From NCBI GenBank assembly GCA_029876055.1, contig CM056874.1:1364001-1428000 (forward strand): a DNA stretch of 64,000 bases, read 5' to 3'. Of the stretch, positions 35,716 through 48,599 are shown one piece after another; positions within the stretch are counted from its first letter, which is position 1, and each line of letters opens with the position of its first letter. The stretch comes from Madurella fahalii (lineage: Eukaryota > Ascomycota > Sordariomycetes > Sordariales). The notes under the pieces were generated by a model that saw nothing but the letters and a program-made list of their open reading frames with translations, had not been told where the DNA came from and did no database searches. Both the position numbers and the translations under genes were made by a program.

Positions 35716-36577
35716 TCAAGCCGCCCCGTCATCCGGCACGCCCGGCACCCGCTCCGGGGCCTGCAACATCCCGGCGTCACTAGCCGCCACCAGCCCTTTC
35801 AGCCACACGTTCGCCATCTTCTTATAACCCACATCATTCGGGTGTGTATCATCCACAAAATCCGCCGACCCGGGACCGTCGTCACCGTGCATTTCCGCCA
35901 ATATGATCCTCCTCCGCTCCCTGTCCCTCAACCTCGCCACCAGCTGCCGAAACTGCCCGTTGATATTCAGCACCCGCCGCTCCGTGTCCCCGTTCTTGTT
36001 CAGCAGCAGGGTGCTCAGCACGACGACGGCGCGGGGGCTCATGCGCCAGACGTCGGCAAGCATAGCCTCCATGCGGCGGCCGGCCGTCGTCACGTTCCAG
36101 TCCTGCGCCGCGTCGTTGGTGCCCGCGTTGACGAGCACCACGTTGGGCCTCCAGCGCGGGACCGACTCGGGCGCCGCCGCCTTCTCGTGCACCTCGTCGA
36201 TGCGGAAGCCCGGCCAGCCCTCGACGTCGTTGTCGCGCATGCTCCCGGACTGCCGCGAGCCCACCATGTTGACCGCGTTGCCGAAGTCGCCCGTCAGCTG
36301 CGCGCGGAGCGGGCCCCGGTACCCGTTGCCGTCGGACGAGCCCTGGCCGTACGTGATGGACGCCCCGAGCGGCATGATGCGCAGGGGGACGCCGCCGCCG
36401 AGTGGTGCCATCGCGCGCGCGCCGACGTTGAAGTGGTTCGAGGCGATTCCTTGGTTTGCCAGCGGGGAGGCGAGAGCTGTGCGGGGTTGGCAAGGTTCAA
36501 GTCTGTTACGCGAGAGGGTTGCGGTGGGGGGTGGGGAACCGACCTAGCAGGAGGTTATTTATGGGGAGGAAGACCAT
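35716..36577 (-). CDS. Secreted SGNH/GDSL hydrolase (CE3-like esterase)
   Basis: Two exons, 36544-36577 and 35716-36476, with a 67-nt intron; 795 nt, 264 aa. The short first exon supplies a signal peptide (MVFLPINNLLLALASPLA). The SGNH blocks are complete: block I PLGASITYGQ with Ser51, block II Gly in the SRQSGSM region, block III NAGTND with Asn132, block V VDDTHPNDVGY with Asp220 and His223. The GASIT variant in place of GDSIT and the overall length match fungal CE3-type carbohydrate esterases, which deacetylate xylan. Substrate not proven. Very GC-rich and apparently intact. Confidence 0.88.
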
Positions 36578-39500
36578 CGCGGTGGGTCGGTAACGTCTAG
36601 GGCTTCGGACGGTGGAATTGTAGGGTTAAGAGTCTGCTGGTCGGACAAGGGCAAGTTTTTGAGGTCTCTGATCCGGATTGTAAATATATACAATGGTTGT
36701 TCGATGGCCGTGTTGTTGTTTTTCTTCCGGCCGGCGGACAGAACACCTTCATGTTCACTATTGACTACCCATAAGAGCCTGTTCTTGACAACGAGATGGT
36801 ACTAGTATTAGTCGTAAGTTAATTGTCCAAAGGTACCTTGCATTAGCCGCGCGATATTGCTGTGCTGTGAATATAAAATAAGCAGGGAAACTAAATAAAA
36901 AATCAGATGGACGTGCTTCAGATGTAATACGGCTATTTCGGGTAGCGCTGGTCTCGGTGCTGGCCGGGGGAAAGGCAACATTATATTAGCGCAAGCGACC
37001 GATGGCGACGTCAAACTGCTGACGTGGGCTCCCTGTCAACACAGCTGACTATCCGGAAACGGATCGCAGAGATAGTCCCAGGCTGACTTCTTTGTTGCCT
37101 GATCCTTGTAATTTCCGTCTGATCCATAATTACCTCGGCAATCGAACATGGGGTCAGCACGAGGCGAGAGTGCTCTGAAAGTCTGAACAGGTTGGGGCCG
37201 CGCTCTTGGGATGCCTTGCAGTTCGAGCCTGATTCTCTGGAAGTGCGGTTTGCGATTTGTTAGTCTATCTTTTTATTTTTTGGTATCCATTCTACTCTGT
37301 ATCCAAAGTCTTGACCGCCACCGGTCTGCATCTTGTCGCTGATTCTTTGGCTTCAACATCTCGGATTTAAGCGGAGGATTACATGACGATAGGTTTCCAT
37401 TCTTCCGGTTTTCCGGCGGCACCTCGTCATGGGATGCGGGGGCTTCATCACAAGGCTTATGCGGCAAAGTTCTGGCCGCCAGGCGAATCACTGCGTTTGT
37501 GCTTGACAAGTTCCAAAGAACCGCCGACTTGGGACATAATGAGCGGGCTGCGCCGTGGACCCTTCCGTTCGGTGCCTGAATGCCAAGCTCCTGTGCCGCC
37601 AAGCCGCGATCAGCCCGACGGATTGGCCTAATGCAGGGAGCTTTTTGCTCGAATCGAGGCTGATTTTCATCGTCCAAAGCCTACCATTTGTGTCAATCGA
37701 TGAACCTGTCGACAAACAACCCTTGAAAAACCATGTTCTAAAGTACGGTCTCGGCATTGACACCGGACAGGTAAGTTCCAAGATGTACATATGACTAGTC
37801 TACTGGGTAAAGGGCTGGATCGCCGGAGGGCGATCCGGACCAGTCCCACCGGCCAAGGCATCCATCACGGCCTAGATTGTGGAGCCGAAGCATACTTTGC
37901 AAGAAGGCAGCAGTAGGTATTTGGCCAACACCCGCCGCGAGGTAACATTTCAGGCCTGCGGGGCAAACAATAGTGCTCATGTATGTAAGGATAACCCACG
38001 CTTTGGTGGAGGCTGGGTCCGATGCCGAACTTCCGTGTGTAATTACAGTATGTTCTGAGGTGCATACGCCCCGGCCAGCACATCTGCCACCCCGCCTTGT
38101 GTAGTGCCAAATGAGGCGAGTACAATGGCCGCTTTGTACTGCGCGTTGAGGATTCTGGCGGCAATCCGCTGAGCACTTCCATCCTTCCCCAGCCCGGGAA
38201 GAAGAATATCACAAAGGCTTCAGATTAATCCACATCATCTTCATTGGAAACACCAAATTCCTCGCCGCATACAAGCCCCTACCATACAACCCCCAACATG
38301 AGAACCGCTCTCCTACCCCTTCGCCCGCAGCCCCCATCATCCACCGCATCAGGCGGTAGAAATAGTCTTTGGCTTTGGTGGCTTAGGGCTCCTCGAGCGT
38401 CGGTGAGGTTGTATCCGTTGATGACGGCTACCGTGTGGCCCGGGACGTAGGGGGCGTCGGTCTCAACCTGGATCGGGGGCCGTCCATTACGGTGAGAATC
38501 TGGCTTTGGAGTTCGCGTTTAGAGAGGTCGAGCACAAACATGTCAGATCCGAGTCAGTACTGATATTGAAGGCTGTTTCACGCCTGCTACCTATGAGCAT
38601 CTTGTCGCTCGCCGCAAATAGTCCATAGTTACCTATGGCCACGCCGGGTTGTGGATCTTGCTCTTCGATTCCTGACGTAGCCCACTAGATTAAGAGATTG
38701 TTCGACCAGCTCTCTAGTACCTTCAATGCGCTCTTGGTGACGCACCGTACTGGTTTCTGCGGCGCTTTGCTCTAATATCCAGTCGCCGTACTCTTCGGAG
38801 AGGGATCTGTAGGCGAACGGGAGGGCGTGGAGATCTTCGGTGGCAAAATGTCGAATTTGCGGAAGCAGCGAATGAAGATGGTGGCAGCGTTCGAGATGGA
38901 CGTGGCCATGAGAAAGGCATAATCTGCTCGGTAGAGATATCAGCTTGACCAGCGGGAGAATGTCAAATCCGTGACAGTGTTGAGGCCTGCACAGTCCATC
39001 CTTCGATGACTCCGGAGACACACGGCAGGATGAGTTTGACAATGATGCGCTGGTACCATTTTCGCGCCGCGATTTTGAGAGCGCTCGTTCCTGACATCCA
39101 TGGCAGTTTGACGGGGAGCAAAACCGTGACCGGGAATTTCCTTCACGGACCCTTGCTCATTAATTATACCAATGCGCTCGCGGTTGTCGTCATCATATCC
39201 ATAGACGCCATTGATTATTCCCGTGGGAAGCCCTCATTGTGATCTGATGAATGAGAATGAACGGCGGTTAGTGAACCAGAGATCTGATGTCAAGGTGCTA
39301 CATATCTTGGAGCCACCTCATTGTTCTGTATTGAAGTGAGCTGCGGATGATCCTGCATGTCATCTGGCGAAATCGAGTAGGAGAACGCCCTCGCTCACGG
39401 CGTGCGACTTGCGCTCCATGAACTGACAAGTAGGACGAGAGAAATAAACAGGATCAAAGTTGAAAGGCGGATCGGAAGCAACACAGCGTGGTCGGGTTCG

Positions 39501-40660
39501 GTCTGAAGAGGAGCCGAGTAGTATATCGCAACAAGTTACTGGATGAAGATTTAAATTGCTTCATACATTGGTCTTGCACGACGGATTCGGGGTTGAGTGA
39601 TAACTGTGAAGCCGCAGCGTGCAGCAACTTAGGACGACACCACAATTGATGTCGGTAAAGCTCGAACCGGAGGTAGCCGTGCAGCCTCGACCGGCCCAGA
39701 CTCGTGCTCCTGGAGAAGGCAATGCCCTGTTGACATGAGCAAGCTCTTGTCGTCGCCTGACAGAACCATCGATGTTTGATGTACATACGCTTGGCTCTGC
39801 TAATCTGCAACACGCCTCTTTCGACAAACATTCCTGCTGGCGCTGCTAAGATTCCCTTGCTTGTCGAGGGCAGGATGGTTACAGTACCTTACTCCGAACA
39901 GAAGATGCCTCGGGGTTCAGCATCAGATTAATGGCTGGTGCACTTCGTTGGTGGCCTCAACGTATGAATGGACTTCACGATATATACCCAACTGGGGGAA
40001 CAGGATCTTTGTTGATGAGACCACACTAACTAGCTAGAGCCCTGCAAGTATTTCGCGGGGTGGGGAACGATAACATGATGTCAACTAGCTAGGTACCACT
40101 ATGGCCCGTGATAGTGCCTAACCAGGCATCATCTATTCCACTAGTATTGTAAGCATAGAGCACAGAGGTCTGAATGGCAAAGGTGATGGCATTAGTCAGA
40201 GACCCTCTTCCTCCTCCACCTGCTAGTTAGATAACTAAATACTAGGAGTGCTACCTTTTATTCCCGTAACTTGTTCCGCTTCGAAAATACCTATTGCGAT
40301 AGAGAAACTGAGCGCTAACACATGGATTTTTCCTCACGAACTGTCAATTCCTCATGCTCCGCGGTCAGGCCCAACATTACCGAGGCTCGCGTTGTACTCG
40401 CACTTCCTCCAATAGCCCCCGAACGGCGGGACGGCTTCCTATTTGCCGGCCTCGTCAACAACAGAGCCATGCGCTGCGATCCTGCCCGGTTCGGGAGAGG
40501 TTGAGTTCGCCCATGGTACCCCGCACTGCGTTTACCGTCCAATGCCTGTGAGGCGTCCATCTTGTATATCACGGACACTGTGCCGGACAGAGATGAAGTT
40601 AAGTAGTTTCGAGTGTACCTATTTTGCCCACTCCCCACATGACAAAACCCGAAGTTCGCC
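36578..40660. other. Long region without a convincing gene; possible degraded gene at 38240-39190 (-)
   Basis: Between about 38240 and 39190 the minus strand has several short coding-like pieces in different frames. Examples are GVAIGNYGLFAASDKMLIG, VLDLSKRELQSQILTVMDG, YVPGHTVAVINGYNLTDA and LHALPFAYRSLSEEYGDW. They could be exons and frame-broken parts of a decayed gene, but no family was recognised. The remainder (36578-38240, 39190-40660) shows nothing. Confidence 0.35.
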
Positions 40661-42166
40661 ATGGCCAGCAGATACGAGAGAACTAGCTCCGGCATCATCT
40701 ACAAGCCGGCCGAGAACCGTGAGTTCCCTCAGTTTGACGTGCTCACCCTTCTCTTTGGTTAGTTGCCCAGACTCTCCGCCGAGGGATAAGAGCAGCAACC
40801 ACTAACACGACGCTATACAGAATCGGATATTTGCGGAGCAAAGGAGGACAAGATCTTGCACGCCAACGCGGCAGATCCAACTAAAGCCATTGATAAAGCA
40901 CAACTGCGACCGCTCATCAAGAGAACTGCCCACACTTTCCGCTACCAATACGGCATTGGCACGAATGGCCCCGGACAGGACGTTGTCTTAGCTATCTGCA
41001 CGGGGCACTGGCTTCTGCCCAACCTGTTCTACTCGACCATCGCTGCGGGGGGTATCTTCTCCGCTTCTAACGCCGGGTCGACCCCTAAAGAGCTCGCCGG
41101 CCAACTCTCCCAAGTCTCTGTGAAACTCCTCTTTTGCACCGAAGACACGAAACCGACCGCCATCGCCGCCGCAAGACTCGCCAACCTTCCGCTTTCGCAC
41201 GTCCTCTACCTGAGCTCAACATCCCGCACCTTCCAGCTCACCGAGCAGGAAGATAACCGCCCTGTCGCGCTCTCCTCCTCCGAACTCTCCTGGCAGCGCA
41301 TCACTTCGGCCGACGTCCTGTCCAACCGCACAGTCTGCATCCTCTTCTCCTCGGGGACGACGGGCGTCTCCAAAGCGTGCCGCGTCTCCTACACCAACAT
41401 GGTCAGCCAGTGCACGCTCGTGGTGGACCCCAACAAGGAGTACTACGCGCGGCGGGGCCGGCCGATGGAGTACCGGACGGTGGCGCACCTGCCGGTGGCG
41501 CACATCGCGGGGTTGCAGGGGTACTTTGTGAACCCGGCGTACGCGGGCGGGACGGTGTACTGGATGGCGCGGTTCGACTTTGGGCGGTTCCTGGCGCACG
41601 CGCGGCGGCACCGCGTGACTCACTTCTTCTCGGTGCCCCCCGTCTACCTGCTCATCGCCAAGAGCCCCGCCGTGACGGACCAGTTCGACCACGTCGAGCT
41701 GGCCGTCGTCGGCGCCGCCCCTATGGGCAAGGACCTGCAGGCCGCTGCGAGGAGCAAGCTGGGCCGGGGCAAAGCGCAGCTCTGCCAGACCTGGGGCCTC
41801 ACCGAGACCACCGGGTCGATGACGGCGTCGCCGCTCGGCGCGCCGGACGATTTGACGGGCAGCGTGGCGAGTCTGTTGGCTAGGTCGATGGCGAGGATCG
41901 TCGATGAGGACGGGAGGGATGTGGAGCCTGGTAAGCAGGGCGAGATTTGGGTCAAGGGGCCGCAGGTGACGAAGGGAGATTTTGGGAATGAGCAGGCGAA
42001 TAGGGAGACGTTTTGGATGGGTGGCTGTGTACCGGAGATATCGGGGTTTTCAAGGACGGGCTGTTTTATATCGTTGATTGGAAGAAGGTGGGTTGCGTGG
42101 CGCCGGGTTCTTGAAGGTTGTGGGTGATGGGTGCTGACTGATGTGGTACAGGAACTCATCAAGTAC
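40661..42166 (+). pseudogene. Acyl-CoA ligase (4CL-like), N-terminal part of a gene split by insertion
   Basis: An ANL-superfamily adenylating enzyme. Exon 1 is 40661-40757 (MASRYERTSSGIIYKPAEN), and exon 2 starts at 40821 after a 63-nt intron. The A3 motif LFSSGTTGVSK, A5 TWGLTETTGSM, and the A7 region (GWLCTGDIGVFKDGLFYIVD) are visible. A frame break occurs in a T run near 42013, just before the A7 region. A last intron (42088-42151) precedes the 15-nt piece ELIKY. The coding sequence then stops at 42166 and resumes at 48729 (next entry for this gene). A functional protein is not expected from this allele. Confidence 0.85.
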
Positions 42167-42172
42167 AGCCTG

Positions 42173-42291
42173 GTAATCTGCGACGAATCTGGGCACACGA
42201 AATTTCCTTTTGCATTCGTAGTCCTCAGCTGGGGTGAGCTGTGACTGATTTGTCCGGAGCTTTCCCTGATTCTTCCCTGAGCTAGGGTAGT
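42173..42291 (+). repeat. Terminal inverted repeat, left copy
   Basis: About 115 bp matching the reverse complement of 45239-45355 along its length (for example TCAGCTGGGGTGAGCTGTG and TTTCCCTGATTCTTCCCTGA). Its outermost 35 bp match the right end at 48690-48731. TA precedes the conserved start. Confidence 0.85.
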
Positions 42292-43153
42292 CCTATACGC
42301 GGCCGCTACACAGCCTCAGAGGTCTGTTTGCAGCCCCCCCGGGCCAAAGTTTTCTTTCGATGGAAAGTATATGACGCATGTGTTGTGCGAGGCAATCATA
42401 GTCTATTAGTTTTGGTATTCCGGTGTGGTTGGTATAGCCTCTTAGATAGTACGCTGATAGAGGAAGTCCCACAGTACCAAGCAAATATTTGACTCGTACG
42501 GAAGCCCGAAGTTTATAGCTTATATTGGAAAGCCCATATACTGGTACATGATATGGGACAGTACATGGCATCCTAGTCTATTCTATTGTATAGTACGTAG
42601 TACCCCAGTACCAGATTATCAGCATCGATAGTGGTTGATGTTAGGGTAGCAATTACTACTTGTTAGAGTAATGAACGTTTTGTGCTTTCTAATGCAGTTG
42701 TAGTTTGTGACAACAATCTTTATTGCACTTTCTGTACAGCTTTTGGTAGAACACCTTTATTTTGAGAATGTACCGCTACCGGTATCCGGCCCGGGGACTA
42801 TCTGCCGTCTCCTTCTATCAACATCCCACAAAGGCGAGCGGAGACCTGGTTGCACAAGACGGGGAAGCATTCTCAACCCAACCGGCCTTGACTCAGCGTC
42901 CCCAGGTTGCCCTGTTGGGTGGTACGACTGCCAAGACAGCCAAGCAATGGCGGCTCTAAGGGATCATGATGTGACTTCCAACGGGGAACAGCGGGCGCTC
43001 AAATGCCGCACGCACGTCTAAATCTGGATTCTGTGGAAAGCGTGGCCTGGATTTTCTACTGGGATATTACTAGGGCCCTCGAATTTGTCACCATTAGATC
43101 CTTGTTCCTCAGAACCTGATGCGAGAAAATGAGCATTACAGTGACAACCATCA

Positions 43154-44330
43154 TCACCTCGCCCAACTCGAGTCCCATGTTCCCGGAGACTGGGGTGCCG
43201 CCCAGCCCTGGCCCATCATATGGGTCTGCTGCTGCCGCTGCCGCTGTTGTTCCAGGCCGCCGTGATAAACTGGCGTTGGTGGTGAAAAGTTTTGCGGGTA
43301 TGAGCTCAGCTCATACGCCTGACGAGCCGGTAGTGGCGACGACGTAGGTGCACCATGTGGCATGTTCATACCGTTTTCGGCCTCGTAAATCTTCGTTGGT
43401 TGCTCGAGCTCCTGCGGCGCAAGATGCACCTGGCTCCCGTACGCGGCCTCGTGGTGCAGAGGATACAGCTCGGCTGGGCGCTGGTGTCCTGCGATTTCGG
43501 TCTTGTACACGGCCGAGGCGGGAAGACCCTGCCCGTCCGTTTCGTAGGGAGCGGTGCTGGGAGGCGGCGGTGATGCGAGTGTTTGTTGGCGCTTGCGGGC
43601 TCTGCGCCGAAAAACGCAGACTCCAATGGTTCCGCCTATCACCAGTAGCACGAGCAAAGTCACGCCGATGCCGATGCCGGCAACAGCACCGGAGCTGAGC
43701 CCCTCAGGTTGCGTCGACCCGGCAGATTCTAGGGGGCTGCCTCCACCCGAGTTGCCATTGTTGGTTGGTCCAGTGGGTCCCGGCTGGGCATCGGCATTGG
43801 TGGATTGAAAGCGAATCTGAATGCCGAGGCCGTAGTACCACAGGGGCGTCCAGGACACGATCATGCTCAGCCGGCCATTGTTGGGGTCAAGGTATGTCAT
43901 CTCGGTCATCTGGTTCGAACCCTCGAGAATACGGGAGCAGGGCAGTGTTGACTCCCAGCTCCACTGTGGGGTTACGCAGGCCATGAGTCTACCCGTATCC
44001 GGGGCGAGTTAGCATTGCTCTTGCAGTGCAGGTTTCATGCTTGGTGTTAACCCACGATGGACAGCAGGTGACGACGGTTTCGGTCAGAGTGCTGCTGATA
44101 GTGTTACTAGAGCTGCAGGCCGGTGTATAACCCACCGGACATACGCCCGGGGAGTAGTAGCGGTCGGCGATATGGATATCATAATTGTCTGGGAAGCAGC
44201 CGCCTGCGCTGAGAGGTCCAGCAATGGCCGGTCCTATGAGAGTCCGGGTTTGATTGATGTAGAGGTGGCTGAACGACTGGACGCATGTTGACGCCGGAGT
44301 AAAAGTCGTTGTCAAGGCGCCGAGAGACAT
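43154..44330 (-). CDS. Single-pass membrane protein with Cys-rich ectodomain and long cytoplasmic tail (carried in the insertion)
   Basis: Exons are 44052-44330 and 43154-43963, 1089 nt, 362 aa. The 88-nt intron has a TGCTAAC branch site and rejoins CCPSW-WSWE in frame. The ATG at 44330 (MSLGALTTTFTP) is preferred; an in-frame ATG at 44402 also exists. The ectodomain has paired Cys (CVQSF, GGCFPDN, PGVCPVGYTPACSSS, VVTCCPSW) and a Ser/Thr/Pro/Gly linker. One TM helix is at about residues 184-208 (AGIGIGVTLLVLLVIGG), followed by a basic stop (FRRRARKRQQ) and a Pro/Gln-rich tail. This layout is common for fungal surface proteins of unknown function, some compared with wall-stress sensors. It sits between inverted terminal repeats and appears intact. 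Confidence 0.82.
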
Positions 44331-44402
44331 CTCTGCCTGTTCTTTGAAGGTAGGTATGAGATGATCCGGCACTTGAGGAATGTAGATGGGCGGTCGTTGC
44401 AT

Positions 44403-45238
44403 ACTGCTAGGTAATTATATGGCGGCGATCTGGTGTTGCCGTCTTACAACAGGGGTGGCCCGCACGTTCCTTTTCGTCTCCCTCCGGCACAACATCATGG
44501 GTAGTTGATTGGCGCGACACCGCCTTGCACCCTGCGCCCCTGAACCCGCAATCTCCTTCGCATATTTTTGCCGGGATATACTGCATTGGGAGGCGTCAGC
44601 CCTAATCCTTTTTTTTCGGGCTGCAACCTTCATGCAGCCTTGAAAGCAGTCAGCCGAAACTCGTGGTGTATGGTTCTTTGGTTCTTCTTCGTCCACGGTT
44701 GGGTCCCAGCCCCATGCAAGCCCTTTCGTAAGACAAATAGTTGAACTGCGTCTCTCTAGGTTAACAAGTCCAATTCTGGGATGTCAGCAGACGTTCAAAT
44801 CTCTCCAGCGCTGGGGAAATGTTACGGAGATAGATGGCGATGCACAACAATTCGCGATCTTGGGATGGCCGGGGGCGTTTTTCCGACGAACGTTTTGCAC
44901 ATCATGGAGCGTGGTCTTGCCATTGACCATGTGAGTGTAAAATAATGGCGTACTTCGGATCTTGTTGTGCAAAGTTTTGCATTCTTATTCCGAATTGGAA
45001 GCTTGTGTGTTCGAAAAGAGCGTGTGGTGATGTCTTGCCCTCCGCAAGCTGGAAAGTGACAAGGGTCATCCGCCACGTGCCAAGATTGCTGACCGAATTG
45101 CCTCTATATGTGCGTGAACTTGGAACTGGACTCTTTGCCTGGGAACCATTCCTACGGGCTACGCACCATGTGTTCCATCAAAAGGCAACTCTAGCCGGGG
45201 ACTAATAATAGGAGGCTGTACAGCAGCTACATGTGGGA
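44403..45238. other. Inserted DNA upstream of the membrane-protein gene
   Basis: Only short frames were seen; probably promoter and filler within the inserted segment. Confidence 0.4.
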
Positions 45239-45355
45239 TCACGCTAACTCAGGGAAGAATCAGGGAAAGCTTAGGACGAATTGGCCACAGCTCACCCCAG
45301 CTTAGGACTACCGACGAAAAGGAAGTGGTCTATGCCCAGATTAGTCTCACATTAC
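45239..45355 (-). repeat. Terminal inverted repeat, internal copy
   Basis: An inverted partner of 42173-42291, ending CACAT followed by TA. With the left copy it delimits a 3.2-kb unit holding the membrane-protein gene. Confidence 0.85.
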
Positions 45356-46063
45356 TAGGTTGTAAACCAATTCATAGAAACTCCTAATGTTAAACTTAAA
45401 GCGTTCAACATGAAAGAAAAATATGACCTCTCCCCAATGCGCATTACCACTATAACTCCACCTCGACTCCACTCTTCGAAGGTAGGTACTAACACTATCG
45501 GCGCCCTCATCTACGTAATCCTGTACCCTTACCGGGTCTTCACCGCCTCTGGCATCCTACATGATATTCCTTCCGAAAAGGGCACCTACAGGCCTAACCG
45601 ACTCTCTGTCACTATAGATTTCCTTATATAGCGGAGACGTTTCCACCTAGTAATACTCCTATTCTGACTTCTGCAATAAGTTCAACAACAACATTAAGAC
45701 TTTGAAAGTTACCTGTGATGATAACATGTTATAATAAATACTGTATTTTCTTCCTCTTGGGTTGTGAATGCTGTCGGAACATGAGCGCTTCACCTCTGGC
45801 GAGTTCCTATTCCTTGAAGTGGAGAAAGGCGTTGCAGTGTAAATTACGAGGGGGAGAAGTTAAACAAAACGGGGTACATCGATGGTGCTATTCTCTTGCC
45901 ACCGCATCAATCTCTGCCCAGTTTCCTTGTCTCCCCCCGGCACGCGCTACACTCAAGTCTGGGGTAAATTCCCGCCGTCCAATATCTATTTAAGCGATCG
46001 ATCCTGTTGTCCAACAGTTAGCACACCATTGCCGTTTTCTCAGGGCACCTTTGCATCGAGAAC
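45356..46063. other. Inserted DNA, no gene
   Basis: A short frame at 45410-45631 has composition suggesting mutated repeat DNA. Nothing recognised. Confidence 0.4.
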
Positions 46064-46517
46064 TCACAAACTTCCGATAGCGCAACCAGGGAAAGGCGTG
46101 AAGCAATCTCCGCCATTCTGCAGCGTAGAGCCGCTGCCCTGGCAGTTGATATTGCAAAACGTGATGACAGCGCCGGGCGGGTTGTCAACCTCAACGCGCT
46201 GCCAGTTCACGCCAGTAGGGGCGCTGTGGCAGTCGCCGCGACTGATGCGGAGACTGAGGTCGAGGTACGTTAGTGTTGTTCCGACTTGGTGGCGGAGAGT
46301 GTGAGCACATACGGTCCCTGGCTGTTGCGGGGGAAGGCCTGGCTGGGAGCGTGTCGTGGTTGCAGTTGCTGGGGGCGTCTGTTAATCGTTAGCTTGTTGC
46401 AGTGCGAGCTTCACATCCTTGAGGGGATGGAGACTTACAGAAGCGGTACTGGAAGCTCTGAGTGTTGCCCTGGCCAATACTGGCGGTGGCAAGGGCGAAG
46501 AAAGCGATCTTGGCCAT
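46064..46517 (-). CDS. Possible small secreted Cys-rich protein (model uncertain)
   Basis: The ATG at 46517 opens MAKIAFFALATASIGQG, a plausible signal peptide, and is followed by a GTAAGT intron ending AACAG near 46382. A second segment (YAPSNCNHDTLP) follows. The last segment reads SRGDCHSAPTGVNWQRVEVD, then TFCNINCQGSGS and GGDCFTPFPGCAIGSL, ending at a TGA at 46064. At least six Cys lie in the final 55 residues. The middle junction (46310-46250) does not join cleanly with the obvious splice sites, so a frame break or an unidentified intron remains. It could be an effector-like or antifungal-type small protein by layout only. Confidence 0.42.
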
Positions 46518-48599
46518 GGCGATGGACTGGTAATAGAATCTGACTGAGTGGACGGGGGCGGAGTGATTGCTGTATGATGGACTATGCTGGCTGAAAGGGG
46601 AACTGTTGTTCTACATATCATTCGCAGCTCGACATGCATCACACAGCCCCGAGTTCAAGGACGCTTAGGTTACTGCCCCCGAGAAGGGATTGCAACACGA
46701 GCCTGCATGGATATAACTTCGACCACCAATCCCGAGAAGATCCGGTCTCTGAAATGAGTGAGATGATTCCTTTTTAATTGCCAATATTCCGTACCTAGGA
46801 TCGAGTCAGCCGTCTTCTGGTGCGGATAACACAGCCGCCGTCAGCATCGACGGCTCAGAGAAAGCTAGCCATGTCAGTGGCCCTTTGAACCATGGAGGCA
46901 CGGCTAAACGAGGAATGTGATATAGATGCCAAGGTGGCTGATGGTCAAGTGTACATTTGCTGTGCTGAAGCGAGTCGTGAAAGCGGGGCCGGTGTGAGCA
47001 TGTAAATCCTGTGGGCTCTAGCTTGCTGCGGGCTGCTGGCCGGATATTGATTCTTCATGGTACACGAGAAAGCCCTGCCACGTTACGTAACAAGGTTAAG
47101 ACTATCAGAGGTAAGCACGGCCTAAAATACTGATCTGAGGAAAGCGCAGATGTCAGATGATCTGTGCGTGGCGGCGGTTGTCAACCTTCGTGGTAGCAAA
47201 TTTGCCTCAGTTTATGGACAAGAATAATACACGATGCAGGACCTCGAGATACTCCACACCGAATACTCTAGGAAGCGCTGGATTATTTGGATTGCAAAAT
47301 ACAAGAGGGGGGCAGGCCACATAAACGTAAATGCTGTGAGCAGAGGAGGAAATGCTCGGAAATGGTTGGATTCGTTAGCCGATTTACTCAGTATATATTT
47401 TTAGGCAGGACATGAGCTAACAACGGCACAGATAGATAAAAGAACCACTGATCTCATTGACATCCACAAGCCCCCCCTCCCTCACCTGGTCCGTCCCGCC
47501 GTTTTGATAGTACATGTATGGATAGTCGCCAGGCCAGTTCCCGTTCTCATAACTGCATATCCATGTTTCGCATGTTGATGATATCTCTGCCCGAGGCATG
47601 TAGCAGGGCGTTTTCTGTCAGGTTGAGCTGGGGTGTAGGTTGCACGGTGGCGGTAATTTCGGCGGAGACGCTATATTCGCAGACGACGAGGGCGTGGTCT
47701 TCTTCTGTGAATAGAGGGAACATGGGGAAGGTGTTTGGACAGTGGCGAGAGGGTTGGGCAGTCGAGCTTGAAGTTTGATGTTGGGGTTGTTGAGAATAAG
47801 AGTGGTAATAAGGTTGATGAAGAGAGAGAGAGTAGTATGATGCGGATGCTATTTTTGACTCTGGGTTGTTGATTCATTATCCCCAAAGGAGGTCGTGGTT
47901 TTTAGGCGATGAGAGAACCTGTGCGATTGAGGTTGAAAAGTTGGGCTACAATGGATTTTCCGCGGTTTAACACTCTCTGAAATTAGCTCTGGTACGGGCC
48001 CTAAGCTAAGCTACTATATTCCAATATAGTATACATGCTGGTATGCCTTCGCAAGGATAATGTATACTGGTATACTCTGCGCCAGTATATTATCTAATGG
48101 TACATCCTAAGTGCCAGCTTAATATGTACTATGCCATATCATGTCCTGTTATACTCAATACCGTCCCAGTTTTGGAGCCAGGGTACTATGTACTATGCCA
48201 CGATTAGACTAAGAGGTCATGTAGTATCCCACATCATGTACTAGAATATGCCCGCAGTCCCAACTTTAGACTGTAGATCGCTGTGGCGACCCGGATAGCC
48301 GTCACCCTGGTCTACCGTCTCAGCTTTGGAGACGGGATACTACCTCTTATGCCACGGATTGAACTAGTTTGCCACGTACTGTCCCTCACCATGTACGGCA
48401 GTTTTCGATTTGTGCCATTGTCACGGCAGAAGCCGAAACCACCTCACCTACAACCACAAGCGGAATTTAATAGGCTCGAGGCGCCAAAGAATTAATTGGG
48501 TCAGGGATGAAACGACCTAGATGGTCCGTACCTTAAGGGGCATCATGAGGACATCGACTAGGTTGGAAATACAGTGTGTGAACAGCCTGCCGAAAATGG
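46518..48599. other. Inserted DNA with a possible short coding remnant at 47417-47880 (-)
   Basis: The minus strand at 47417-47599 has a Cys/Trp-containing frame (CETWICSYENGNWPGDYPYM) and upstream a hydrophobic stretch (SIRIILLSLSSSTLLPLLF), perhaps parts of a small secreted protein in different frames. 48000-48250 is AT-rich with repeated TATACTGG-like words. Not resolved. Confidence 0.3.

Noticed and set aside
43989..44012. Frameshift in the membrane-protein gene of the insertion
   Set aside because: An 88-nt intron with a perfect TGCTAAC branch site removes the apparent break and keeps the frame.
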